A DNA stretch of 64,000 nt from Annona cherimola. Taxonomy: Eukaryota; Streptophyta; Magnoliopsida; Magnoliales; Annonaceae. Position numbers and translations under genes: made by a program. Shown piece by piece: positions 46,672-57,589 of the stretch. Position 1 is the first letter of the stretch. The number at the start of each line of letters is the position of its first letter. The notes under the pieces are model-generated. The model had not been told where the DNA came from. It was given only the letters and a program-made list of their open reading frames with translations, and searched no databases. The stretch spans positions 28,141,817 through 28,205,816 of the forward strand of contig CM059971.1 of NCBI GenBank assembly GCA_030490835.1, read 5' to 3'.

Positions 46672-47406
46672 TAGGGGTGGGAATTGGGCGGGTCGACCCG
46701 TGATCTGGCTTTGACCCGACCTATTTTTGGCCGAGTAAAACTAATATATTTTTGACCCGATATAGGGATGGGTCAGAAATTTTGACCCAAATCTAAAAAT
46801 AGGGTCGTGGTGGGTCGACCATGTCCCGACCTGAAGAGTCCGACCCCGCTCTGCATATATAAATTTATTAAAAATTATAAGCCTATATTTAAATATTATT
46901 ATTATTATTTTCTTTTAAATTTCTCACTTTTTTATAATCAACTCTATCAACGATAGAAGAATCAATTTTATTCAAAAAGCAATATAAGAATCAATAAAAT
47001 AAATTTGTACATATATGACCCTTAGTGTAATTGTATATTAACCTATTTTAATAAATGTATACTATATTTTTAAATGTTTTGTTTTCTTAATTATGTGTTT
47101 TTAATAATTAGTGAAATATTGAAACATATAATATTTAAATTTAGTATAGATGTATACTTATGTTTGATAGGTATATAAATTCTGAAAATTATCTTATTTG
47201 ACCCGTATTTTTGACCCGACCCGCTATCCCGAATCCGGTCCAATACCGACCCGAATTTTGTCCCGAAACCTAGTAGAAAAAAATAAGGGTCAAACCGACC
47301 TTGTCCAGACCCGTATAAAAATAAGGGTCAAATAAGATTTTTGAAAAGTAGGATCGGGATTGGGTAAACCCTGACCCGTCCAGACCAGCCCTAATTCCCA
47401 CCCCTA
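46672..47406. mobile_element. Non-autonomous hAT-type element in the Pack-MULE
   Basis: It starts TAGGGGTGGGAATTGGGC and ends with the inverted CCCTAATTCCCACCCCTA; a perfect 8-bp duplication, gagaggaa, flanks it (46664-46671 and 47407-47414). Subterminal zones are rich in GACCCG/CGGGTC motifs and the centre is AT-rich. It is 735 bp long, non-coding and the same family as 6859-8110. It inserted after the Pack-MULE had formed, right next to the raffinose synthase fragment. Confidence 0.9.
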
Positions 47407-47440
47407 GAGAGGAAGCTAATTACGACCGACGTGAACCGTA

Positions 47441-48205
47441 GGAAGCGTGGTTGTTTGATGGCTGCCACTCGTTGTCAATGATCATAAACCTCGGTTGCAT
47501 GCCTCCCTCCGCAAAGTCACCCATGCTACGCGCCAACGGGCTCCACGGTCAGGTAAAAGGCGTCCCACGTGCACCACTTGAATTCGTTGATGATGGGCTG
47601 CAATGTTTTCTCCTTCAAGAGTCGGAATGTCTCAAGGTAGACTATAGCAGCGGCAAAAGCCTCCTTCATCAAGTTTTAGGGATTATCTGAGACATGCATA
47701 TATGTTATGGCTTGGAAGGATGACTATTTGACGGTGGAAGAGCCACTTTTCGGGATGATTATGATGTGTTTGACAGGGCCGGAGTAGTGGGTGAACCAAA
47801 ATGGCCCTTTCACTATCAGGAGGATCAGAATGCAACACCGCGACTCGAGGACATTGAGGAGCCATTGGGTCTCCATCTGCAGCTCGGAGCCGTTGTTCCC
47901 AACCCACATCGTTGACCACCAAGTCTTGAAACTGAAGACGCTGAAGAAACTCCGGCCATGGAATCTGCCCAACGAGTTGGTGTACCGATCGGAAGTGGGG
48001 TCCTCCTTGCAGAAGCCGAGGAAGGCACCCTTGGATGACCAAGACTGATCTTGGTGGAATAGGGAAGCTAGGCATCGGAAGAGTAGCAAACGTAGGAGAA
48101 ACTGCTCAAGGAAACGTTGGCGGCGATGTCAAAGAGCACTAGGATGCCATTGACGTTGAGTTTTCCATTCGACAACGAGAAAGCGGGGCTGTGATTTAGC
48201 TACAT
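47441..48205 (-). pseudogene. Raffinose synthase fragment (N-terminal third) captured by the MULE
   Basis: Raffinose synthase (GH36-related, PF05691) transfers galactose from galactinol to sucrose in the cytosol. On the minus strand the sequence reads 'AFSLSNGKLNVNGILVL' (near 48190), 'VSLSSFSYVCYSSDA' and a stop. In other frames follow 'KGAFLGFCKEDP', 'SFFSVFSFKTWWSTMWVG', 'ELQMETQWLL', 'VKGPFWFTHYSG', 'MKEAFAAAIVYLETFRLL', 'FKWCTWDAFYLTVEPVG' and 'GGMQPRFMIIDNEWQ'. 'FKTWW', 'ETQ', 'KWCTWDAFYLTV' and the 'IDDGWQ' position are hallmarks of plant raffinose/stachyose synthases; here DDGW has become DNEW. The fragment runs from close to the N-terminus to about one third of the roughly 780-residue protein, without introns. 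At least one stop and two frameshifts break it. It could derive from stachyose synthase or a seed-imbibition protein of the same family. Confidence 0.85.
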
Positions 48206-48308
48206 GAACGGACTAAGAGGAGTTCTGCAGCATTTGTTGGAGGATTTAGCAAAAGGGCCTAAGCATTTTCCGAATTTGGCAGAGCTGATTTCAGACAATA
48301 ATGTGTTG

Positions 48309-49534
48309 CAGGGGTGCAACTTGGGTCGGGTTGTACCGGGTTGGAGTGAACCTAAACCCTAAGTCAACTGGGTTAGAGTAAACCCAAGCCCAAACCTCAA
48401 CAATTTAATCCGGGTTCGAACTGCGTTCGCATTGGTCTTGGTTTGGTTTCGGGTTAAAATTCGGGTTACCAATAAATTATTTTTTTCCTAATTTAATTAT
48501 AATCTAAAAAAATTATTGGAATATACATACTTGTGTTTACGAAGTCAAGTGTAGCAAATAGTTAAAGGAAATGACTCAAGTGTAGTAAATAGAAAATGAA
48601 CATATCATACCAACTATTGTAGTTGAAACTAAACATTATCATACAAATTACTGAAATTGAATTCAAACTGAATATTTATCGTACAAATTGCTAAAATAGA
48701 AATTGACCACTTGTCATACAAATAAACTTAAAATATGAATCAAATTTATACTACAATTTGAAATTCAAACTAATAAATTTCTCATACTAATAGAAAGTAT
48801 AATATAAAATAGATTTATCATGCCAACTCAAATTCAAACATAATCTACATAACAGTTATTCAAAGCAACTAAATTTAAATACACTAAGCATAATGGTTCA
48901 ACATTCCAATCTAATTTAAGTGCAATCCAAATTTAAAATGAAAAATAGACAAATCTCAAGTTTAAATAAGTTTACATCTCTCATCAAAAAAAAAAAAAGT
49001 TTACATCCACTTTTAAATAAATTCAAAATTCAAATGAGTTCATGTTTCCAAAATTTCCAAAAAAACTAAAAAACTATTCGAAGACTTCCAATTAATTTCT
49101 CCCTTGATTTCCATCTACATTTCAAATGTTAAGTTCTTACACGTGCGGCTGCCCCTCATATATTTTTTTTAACTTTTTTTTAAATATCCATATTAACTAT
49201 ATGTTATAAATTATTAAATCATAGTCATTCATTAATTTAAACAATTTAAATCAATTAATCACTTAAATTAAACCATTCGACTAGTATATATTAAATCAAT
49301 TAACCACCTATATATTAATATTACAAAAAATGTATAATTTAGATAAACATATATAAATTACACCGGGTTCGGACCGAGTTGGTGCGAACCCGGTTTTGGT
49401 TTCGGGTTTCTACGGGTCAGGTTAAAACTGGGTCTATTTTGAAAAAAATTTAGAAAATAAAATCTATTTTTGGTTTTGGTACTGGGTCGGGTCGGGCGGG
49501 TTCGTACCGACCCGGGTACCAAGTTTCACCCCTA
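48309..49534. mobile_element. Non-autonomous hAT-type element next to the right MULE TIR
   Basis: The ends CAGGGGTGCAACTTGGGTCG and, inverted, TAGGGGTGAAACTTGGTACC match each other over about 16 bp. Both subterminal zones carry CGGGTT/AACCCG/GGTCGGG motifs, and the centre is AT-rich. It is 1226 bp long and non-coding. No 8-bp duplication is evident at the flanks (atgtgttg against gttatcaa), so one end may have been altered. Its right end abuts the right MULE TIR. Confidence 0.75.
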
Positions 49535-49540
49535 GTTATC

Positions 49541-49724
49541 AAGGGCGTTTTAGGAAATGAACCAATCTGCTAATGTTCCATAGTCTTCCATTTGATAACG
49601 CTTGTTAACATGGGGTTATATGCAATTTTGATGAAACTATATAGACGTAATATGCAATTCATGAAACTACGTAGGTATATCTATAATTTCGATAAAACTA
49701 TATGGGTATGTAGATAAATTACCC
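49541..49724 (-). repeat. Right terminal inverted repeat of the Pack-MULE
   Basis: It is the inverted counterpart of 45755-45938 and ends in ACCC immediately before the right 9-bp target duplication. Confidence 0.85.
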
Positions 49725-49733
49725 TAAAATAAT

Positions 49734-50105
49734 CCACTGGTGGTCCAAACTCGAACCGGAAAAAAAAGACCCAAAAAATCACGTGCATAGACCAACGGAA
49801 ATTGGCGGGACCCACGGTACAGACCTGGTGGGGATGTGGGACCCATGCTAGGCGGTGACTTAGTGGTCCTTGCCTTCCACCCTACTCTGCTGAAAGCGGC
49901 AGGCCGAGAAATCATCGCGTTTTTGGGCTTCCCAACAAAGCCCTTGTCTGATGCGCGGAAGCGTGCGAAGCAGTGGGCCACGCCATCAGCGTCCGGTGTC
50001 GGAGAACCTTCTTAAAAAGTGAAAAATAATAATTGAGAACAGGGTGGTCCAAAATTAGGATTTGGTCCACCACTTTGCCCATATGTCTACTCACAGTGAT
50101 ATTCG
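49734..50105. other. GC-balanced low-copy island
   Basis: This stretch is clearly less AT-rich than its neighbours and holds short minus-strand frames (49724-49981, 49912-50094). No domain is recognised. It may be remnant genic or promoter DNA into which the MULE inserted. Confidence 0.3.
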
Positions 50106-50325
50106 GCTAGAAAAAAAAATTTCACTCTATTTATTTTTAATCATTTATTTATATATTTCTATAAAATTATTTTACTTTTTAATCATTTCTACGTAACTAG
50201 TTATATAATTTAATCTATTTTCTCTATCATATCATATCCTATTATTTTCTCCAGATTTAGAAACTTTTGACGAGAACATTTTTTATCTAAAAATTTTACC
50301 AATTCTCAGATATACTTCCCTATCG
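50106..50325 (-). repeat. MITE-like repeat, family X
   Basis: The core in minus orientation is clear: 'aatcatttctacgtaactag', 'tttaatctattttctctatc', 'catatcatatcctattattt'. Its termini are weak. Confidence 0.5.
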
Positions 50326-50639
50326 GTATAATATCTCACGTCATTTTACAAATCAAGTATAAGTATTTTAGCTATTTACCCTCAACTAATCATCAAGGGA
50401 GAATAATGCTCCCAGAAGGAAGACAACACTCTCACACCTGCATGTTAGAAGTGTCATGTGTTAGAAGTGCTATGACGTGAAACTCAGTGGCATAAACTTG
50501 GTTTATTATTTTATTTATTCTTATCCTCATGACAATGTTTTCAATTTCCAATATAATTTTTTATTTTTAATAATTTTGATATTTTAAGTGTATTTTTCTC
50601 TTTCTCAATATACATAATTACATTCTTATCAATTTTTTA
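50326..50639. other. AT-rich spacer with a short local duplication
   Basis: The only feature is a partial duplication, 'gttagaagtgtcatg' and 'gttagaagtgctatg' (50445-50475). No gene is seen. Confidence 0.3.
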
Positions 50640-51222
50640 AAATTTTATTATTTTTTATAAAACTATTTCTCAAAGTCTATTTAACTTATGCACCAAATTT
50701 ATGTGTGAAGTTGGATCCAATGCTTTTGGGAGCCCTTTTTTATTTTTTTGACTTTTTGAAATGATTTCGCATGCCCAAGCATAAAACATCCGAATTTAAA
50801 CACAATTTTTATATTTTTGCAATATTTTAATATTTAGTTTTGAATTATGGAAATGACACTAATGCGCACATGAACAGTGCATATTTTCATTTTCATATTT
50901 CAAAAATAAATACTAAAAAATCACAAAAGTATTAAAATTGCATATTTGAAAATTTTAAGCTTGGGTCTGCATACTTTATGAAAAAGGCCAACAGAAGCTG
51001 GAGCATTGGATCCAGATCTTATAGATATACATATATTTTGACTTTCAAAAAGCTTCATTTTTGGAGCATTTAAGTCATTTTAATCCCCTCAAAATGATGG
51101 TTTTTGAAAATATATATATATGCAAAAAATTATAAATTTTTTCGATTCAAAAAATTATAAATTTTAGTGTATAAGTTAACTGAACTTTTGAAAACAGTTT
51201 CATAAAAAATAATAACAGGTGT
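50640..51222. repeat. Foldback element with nested inner palindrome
   Basis: The outer left arm (about 50655-50750: 'tttttataaaactatttctc', 'taacttatgc', 'ggatccaatgcttttggga') is inverted on the right ('gctggagcattggatccaga', 'gtataagttaa', 'cagtttcataaaaaataata'). The right arm is longer by an AT-rich insert around 51040-51150. An inner palindrome lies at 50805-50940 ('caatattttaatatttagtt' against 'aataaatactaaaaaatcac'). It is a MITE-like foldback with no coding capacity. Confidence 0.55.
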
Positions 51223-51307
51223 ATTAGGCCGAATTCTATGCTAAGTAGGCTTAACAAGATCACCCTTGAAATTATTATCATACATCCAACTCAGACATAT
51301 AAATCAA

Positions 51308-51605
51308 AAACTCATCAAGCTGTTTAATAAGGGATATTTGTTTACACCGAAAGCTTTTCAAATTAAAATTTTTTAATTTAAAATTTTTCATTATCCATTA
51401 TTTCCGTCACTTTTTCTATATAATTGTGTTTTTTAATTATTTCTACATAACTACTCATAGATTCAACTATCTATTTTAACTCTATTCACTTTACTCTTCA
51501 TCCTCACCTTACTTAGTCACATGTTTTCTCCAATTTAAAAAATTTTTATACTTAAAAATTTTTACACCGAAAACTTTTGGTAATAAATTTTATTACTTTC
51601 TAAAC
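51308..51605 (-). repeat. MITE-like repeat, family X (with ends)
   Basis: Ends read 'gggatatttgttta' and 'ctttctaaacacatctc', inverted to each other. The core 'aattatttctacataactac', 'caactatctattttaactct' is well preserved. The right side contains a second copy of the 'tttacaccgaaa' end block, suggesting a small duplication. Confidence 0.55.
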
Positions 51606-51613
51606 ACATCTCG

Positions 51614-51785
51614 AGGGGTGTTTGCTTACCCAAAAACTATACACAATTAACAATTATCCTATTTTTAATTATTTAATTATTTTATTTTCTTTACCTTATC
51701 ATATTATATTATTTTTTCTCATTTCAAAAGCTTTTGTATTAAAAAATTTTCTTCAGAAATTATCACTTCTAAAATACACAAGTAA
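51614..51785 (-). repeat. Short family X derivative
   Basis: Ends 'gggtgtttgcttacc' and 'cacttctaaaatacac' bracket a shortened core. It directly follows the previous copy, so the two lie in tandem. Confidence 0.45.
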
Positions 51786-52424
51786 AATTTTATTTTAAGT
51801 TAGCATCTTTTGCTTATTGAAAAACGCACCCATATTATAATATTTTTCTTACATAATAATTTTTTTCCCTTTTACCATTATCATAATCTAGTCCTCTCAT
51901 CTTTTTTAAAAATATTGTTCACGCAAACGACGGCGATGAGACGAGAATATAGGAAGCATTACTCCCGATCATGCAGCGGCGGAGTCAACGAACCGATGGG
52001 CACTACATTGGTAGAATGTGGGCCTTATTAGACTTGACTGACGTATTTGGATGGAAAATTTTTTAATTAGCAGTCGGTGGCGTGACTCGCATGCCGAGGC
52101 GTCTTCGCTGCGAAAGCCTTGCGGAAGAAGCAAAGGCTAACCTTTTCCCGTCAATGCGGAAATGCCTTTTGCTCACCACCTTTTCTGATTTATCATTGAC
52201 TATTTATATTTTTGTGAATTTTTGTGTGCATTTGAAAATTCTTACTCATGATTCGTGATGTTATGCACAAATTTCGTTGAGAGTTTACATGATAATGGCT
52301 TTACTTTTTAGTTCTTCATTGGTTTTTTAAATTTTATGGCCTGCAAGCATAATACTTTTTGTTTTTTTGTTGTTTTGTTTTTTTATAATTCACGTGTGTA
52401 TTTCTCACATATGGGTGCTTTTGG
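51786..52424. other. Mixed spacer with a GC-balanced island
   Basis: 51915-52190 is GC-balanced ('gacggcgatgagacgagaat', 'ggcggagtcaacgaaccgat') but contains no recognisable coding domain. The remainder is AT-rich. Confidence 0.3.
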
Positions 52425-52605
52425 CGACTGAAAAGTTTTTGAAAAAAATATTTTTCACAGTTTTGAAAAAAGTTTTTCCACTTTCTAATCATTTCTAAAC
52501 GTCCCTTTGTACAAATACTTTACTTTCTAATTATTTTTATATATCTTTCCAACTAACAACATTTTACTCCTAATATTATCACTATATCATTAGATGACTC
52601 TTACA
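52425..52605 (-). repeat. MITE-like repeat, family X (partial)
   Basis: 'tttccactttctaatcattt', 'ctttactttctaattatttt' and 'ttttactcctaatattatca' follow family X. The right end runs into unrelated sequence. Confidence 0.4.
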
Positions 52606-55090
52606 CCTTGCATGTACACGAAATAGGTCACTAGCTCAACTCTTGCTTAAGCTAACACGCGACAACGAGATCGCTCTTTGAAACTATAGGCAATTGATGA
52701 ATGAGGGTAACAACTGACCTCTTCAGTAAGTGATAAAGCAAATGATCATAAAATCGATCTTCAATTCTTTAGACACAAAAGAAACATGACACTTTTGATT
52801 GCTATTCACTACGAAAGCCATACTTTTCTTGTACCTCAAATTGTATAAAGTGGTTCTCTTACTAAAATTGAGATAATGAAGTCTCATATGATAACAAAAT
52901 AAGGATTTTAAATCAACGAACACTCTTATAAAAAATGAGTCGTTCATGACACATAATATGCTCACTTGAGTGCTATTTCTCTTCTAGTATATTGCCATTC
53001 TCCATATTGACTTAGAGTGCCACAATACATATGCGGAAGAACTCTCTACTGTAGTTTTCATGTCTTTGTCTTATTGATGATGGTCTGTAGTCAATTCCCA
53101 AATTCGATGAGCCCACAATGTGATGTATATCTCACCGTATACGGTGCCATCTATGGAAATGACATGAAAGGCATACCATGACTGGAGCCTAAAAGACCAA
53201 TTACATTTTGCATAGTCATGAAAACAACTTAGTGAGCAAAATTAGTGCAATTAGTTTACTACAAACTCCTCACCTTCTTCGCCTATGGCCATACCTCTAA
53301 AGCTGGCAATTTCAATTTTGCAAATTATTATGAATTTGGTACAACAAATTATGTCGATGCTCCTCCATTAGCATCAATATCAAGTCCTTGAAGTGTACAT
53401 GCTAGCTGGTAGTTGCTTATTTAGTAGAAGCAGAAGTGGGAGGTTCAGAGGATTATGTCTCAAACTTAGTTATTCGACAGGATTAAAATCATAAGATTGA
53501 AAAGCAACTACACTATCACAGTATAAATGACACTAATCTCTTAAAGAGTTTAAGAGAAATTCATTTCTCCCGTGTGCTCAAATATTTATTTCTCCCATAG
53601 ACCTTATCCACATTTATAATTATCCTGAGATAAATACACAAAGCTATCTCAACATAGGTATACTTCTGTATGCTTTGTATTGTATGCTTTGTATTGTAGT
53701 GGATTGCTTTTTCCAGTGCAGAGAGGAAACCCACAATGGGCATATTTGTATCATAATGTAATTCCAACAAATGTCATGCTATTCAAGTAAAGGTGATGTG
53801 ATTTTACACACTTAACTAACAAGTAGATACTTAGAGAGACGCCATCCAACTAGGAGAAGGACAACAACGACAAGATCAATGCATAAATGTGGGAGGCTTA
53901 TCCCATGTCCACTGAAAGGATACAATGGACAACCAGGTTCATCTAGACAAACTTTAGTAAAGGGACTTATTGGACTTGCGATGGGTCATGAAGAAGGATA
54001 ATTGTGTTCTCCAGCGTTCCAAAATACATCTGTTCACTCAAAAGGTGTTGAGAGAACTAATTCTTTAGAAGTGTAAGCTTCCTCTACTGATTTTTGTAGT
54101 GGCAAAGGAGACCTTGGGGAACAAATTACTTGATATCTAGGGGGTCATGTATATCTTGTTGGCTAAAAAAATCATTTCCTATAATTTTAATTATTCTGCA
54201 ATAATTATTCTTTTATTAAATAAATGAACATGATAACACATATATGAGTTACATATAACTCTGTATGTTATAAATATTATTTTGATTTTTCAAAAGTATT
54301 TCTTGTCATCGAAAATTATTTTCATATGTGTTGTTCATTTTTCTATAATAAAATATTTATAAATTACCTTAAAATACCTCAATAAACAAAAATATCAACA
54401 AATTAGTAAGATCTTAAAGTAATCAGGTGGACCAATCTTACGAATATCTCATAAATAGATCCAGAGATTTTTTTATTAAAACAATATTATTAGCCCTTCT
54501 TTCATATCATGTATTCATTTTAAATGGGTAAATATGAAAATAATTATAAATTATCGAATCGTTCATCAAATAAATTATTGAATCATTCATCCAATAAATT
54601 TTTGAACCAAATACAAATATTAACAAGAATGTGAAAATTATCTTGAGCAAAAATATCATTTTTTAGGTTTATGAACAATAAAATTTTTTAGAAATATTAT
54701 TAAATCATCATAAAAATGACAGAAACAAAATCTAACCTTATACAATTTTTTTAGAAGGCATAGAGTTATTTTTTAACAAAATGTCATGAATAAGTTTTTT
54801 TTCTTATTTTTATACCTCAAAACAAGAATAAATATTATAAAATTTGTAAAAATAATTTTTTTTATCATATCTTAATATTTCTTGGATAGACATTATTCCC
54901 ATTTCCCCATGATTTACCTATCTTTATTTTTCGATGAATTTCTTATGCATAAAAGAAATAGTTTAATAAATAAAACCTTAAAACAAAAACACCATCATAT
55001 AGCTGCGATCAAGGTTCCACCTGACTATGTGGGAATGCCCCAGCACATCCCTTGTGTTTTTATAAGGTGGAGATTGCTTTGGGCCATATT
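52606..55090. other. Unrecognised region
   Basis: 52606-54150 is moderately AT-rich and could be worn-out retrotransposon sequence, but no frame gives a motif I can name; the 80-aa minus frame at 52723-52965 and others lack domains. A 16-bp unit (gtatgctttgtattgt) is duplicated in tandem at 53669-53700. 54150-55090 is very AT-rich with nothing recognised. Confidence 0.3.
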
Positions 55091-55811
55091 GTAATGCCAT
55101 GAATATTGGCAATGATAGAAATGGACAGTGATGAGTATAGTGAGGCTTGGAAGGTCACATGATGTTAGGATTTTAGAAATTAAAAGTTGGATATGTGAAA
55201 AGCTATGTGAATTATGGTAAATATGAAAAATTCTAGTTAATGAGAAGTAGGTCAATTTTGATGAATGACTTGGTAAGGGCTCAAGATGGATTTTCACATG
55301 ATTTATATGATTTTAAATATGTAAGAACCCTTGATTTGATTGAATGATTAATGTTTGAAATTTGACTTTTATATATGATTTTGATCTTAGAATATTATAA
55401 TTTGGAATAAACTAAATTTGGAATATTTTTAGGTGTGAATGAAATGCCTAGCATGTTTGGAATGAATATAGATAGCTACAAGTGATATTTGAATGATAGG
55501 TCTGATAGATCGATGGAAATGGACCTAATCATGGAGTTAAGCTCTAAAGAACCAAGATAATGAAAATGCCTGAAGATCATTGATGAGAGCTATAATCTAT
55601 GCAAGAGTGACTCTCATGATGGTTTAAATGTGTTTCCAAAGGTTTGGAATGAATTTGAGATGATAAATTTGAAAATCAAGTAATTAAAACTAACCATTAA
55701 AATTTATTATGAAACGAACTTAATGGATGAAATTTTAGAAATAACATAGAAATTAATGATCGTTTACATAAATGAAATACTAGATACTATATGATATTTG
55801 AGCAAAATGTT
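55091..55811 (+). other. Sequence upstream of the tandem LTR-like units
   Basis: This is purine-rich on the plus strand and similar in texture to the gypsy-type LTRs at 1-2220 and 28298-31355 (many 'gatgaatg/tatgaaat' words). It may be the 5' part of the first LTR-like unit. No terminus was found. Confidence 0.3.
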
Positions 55812-56560
55812 GGGGTATTAGAAATGATAGATGTAATTTGAGCTAATATGATCTGCTGTAGCAGCAAAATGATTAAAGCGAGTTGATAATTTAAATTTTA
55901 TGTGAGGTATATTTTAATTAAATAAATATTGTAAATGCAATATTATTATGATAAGAGAGATGTGAGGATAATTAGATTGGTGTATGCATGATTTTTGTGT
56001 TATATAGTTACTCAAGTTGCGAATGCACAAAAATTTTCGATAAATAATATGTAGTAAAAAATATGTCAAAAACTATGATTTTAGTATTTTTTTCAAATGC
56101 AATTTTGTGGATGAATATTATTTGAAGTAATAAATCCAATAGAAAAGTATGGTTTTAACGAAAGTTATATAGAAAAAGTTATCACCATGATATTAGAGCT
56201 TAGTAGAAAAATATTGGGGGGGGGGGGGTGCATTTTTTTTTTCTAGAGGGGCATCCATTGTAGCAAAAAACATGGGGTTGTATTTTAAAAATACGAGCCA
56301 CATTTTTGTCATGACATATAAAAAGAGGGGCATCCATTTTTTTTTTTTGCTTGGTTTCTTCTTCTTTTTCTCCTTTTCTTTATGTACCTTTCCACTTTGT
56401 AAAACTTCTTTCAAAACCTCTCTAAAACACGTTTGAATAATCTATCTCAGATTAAAGAGTAAGGATTTTATGGTTTAAGTTAGGATTTGAAAGAAAATCT
56501 AAATGTTTCTTCGTATGAGGCAGGTAGGTTGTTTTTTCAAATAAACTATGGAATTGAGTT
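55812..56560 (+). repeat. LTR-like unit A (direct-repeat copy 1)
   Basis: It aligns with 57513-59520 (after removal of the LINE) through a long series of shared blocks: 'attagaaatgatagatgtaa', 'gcaaaatgattaaa', 'gagagatgtgaggataatta', 'gtatgcatgatttttgtgtt', 'cttctttttctccttttctt' and 'tcgtatgaggcaggtagg'. The tail, a purine-poor tract followed by a splice-donor-like AGGTAGG, recalls the leader region of the gypsy-type LTRs. It contains a G-run (56218-56228) absent from copy 2. Confidence 0.55.
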
Positions 56561-57512
56561 AGAATCACATTGTTTTAATTATTTTTTCAGACATTGTGTT
56601 TGATTTTATGAGTTTGGATGATTGTGGCTTGTGTACAGATTGTAGCGTTATTGAAATTTAGAATTTTTTAATGAAAAATCATGTAGAGGATGGAATAGAA
56701 CTAATTAGAAATGATTTTTCATGTGATAAACATGTATTAAGTTAAATGTAAGTGGTTTGGCATGAAAACTATGAGGTTGTCTAGATGTTATTTATCATAT
56801 GTTTGATGAAATGCTTAAGTAAGACTTAACGTGAGAAAATTATATACAAACGGGCATATAAAACCTCAGTGATATAAATGAGTCCTTACACTTACTTAGG
56901 ATATGTGAGTGTGAGGTTTGTAATGAATGAGACCTATGTTGGATTGACGTGCATGAATTGTGTGATATGAAATTACGGTTTATACTTTGTTGTTTGAGGT
57001 TGTAGTTTGATTGTCATTGGAATTATATAATTTTCATATTAAAGGGGGAAGGATTGCTTAGTATGTACTTATGTTGTCTTTAAAATGGATGGAATAGCCC
57101 TTGGCATAGCCTAGCTTGAGCTAAGAATGATAAGATCATTAGTGGGTGATTTATGCATTGACAAGGTTTGTGTATTTGGAAGATTTTGGATGATTACGGT
57201 TTTTGATTTATCTTGGCACATGTTGATTTGGATGAGTTGGAGCTAAGCACTTTTAGTAATGGTTTGGTTATATGTGTATATAATTTTATGAAACCACATG
57301 ATGTATGCTGTTGACATAAGCATGATGCATACGACATGAGTGATGCATGTGCATTATTTGTGTTGAGTTGTTCATAACTGGTGATTGACATGGTTGCATA
57401 TACATGTTTGTGGTATGACATGACATAGTTGATCGAGTTAGTGAGAGCTCGAGTTTATTTGTAGCATTTATGATATGCTAGAGGTTATATAATGTGTAAG
57501 AAGTGATGGTGG
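56561..57512 (+). other. Spacer between LTR-like units A and B
   Basis: About 950 bp that would complete the first repeat unit of about 1.7 kb. It contains no gene or recognised terminus; the minus-strand frame at 57194-57421 has no domain. Confidence 0.3.
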
Positions 57513-57572
57513 GATATTAGAGGTGATGATGTAATTTCAGTCAATACAATTTGTTGTAGAGGCAAGATGATT

Positions 57573-57589
57573 AAAAATCCAGTTTATGG
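57573..57589 (+). repeat. Left target-site duplication of the LINE at 57590
   Basis: The 17-mer aaaaatccagtttatgg recurs at 58798-58814 directly after the A-tail, identical over its whole length. Confidence 0.9.

Larger units (their letters stand above)
45755..49724 (-). mobile_element. Pack-MULE-like Mutator element with captured gene fragments
   Basis: Terminal inverted repeats of about 184 bp (45755-45938 and 49541-49724) start GGATAATTTGCATATATGCC and, inverted, GGGTAATTTATCTACATACC, and remain alignable to 'atttcctaaaa(g/c)(a/g)ccctt'. The element is flanked by a perfect 9-bp duplication, taaaataat (45746-45754 and 49725-49733), diagnostic of Mutator-like elements. No MURA transposase is present. 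The inside holds a coding-like fragment (about 46060-46245), a raffinose synthase fragment (47441-48205, minus) and two hAT elements (46672-47406 and 48309-49534). Capture of host gene pieces between MULE termini is the definition of a Pack-MULE. The orientation given is that of the captured gene. Confidence 0.9.

Noticed and set aside
47825..48028. Alternative minus-strand frame rich in Ser/Arg inside the raffinose synthase fragment
   Set aside because: It is an out-of-frame shadow; the frames with conserved raffinose synthase motifs explain the sequence.
52723..52965. Possible retrotransposon integrase remnant on the minus strand
   Set aside because: Only loose resemblance to a gag-pre-integrase string; the HHCC pattern is absent.
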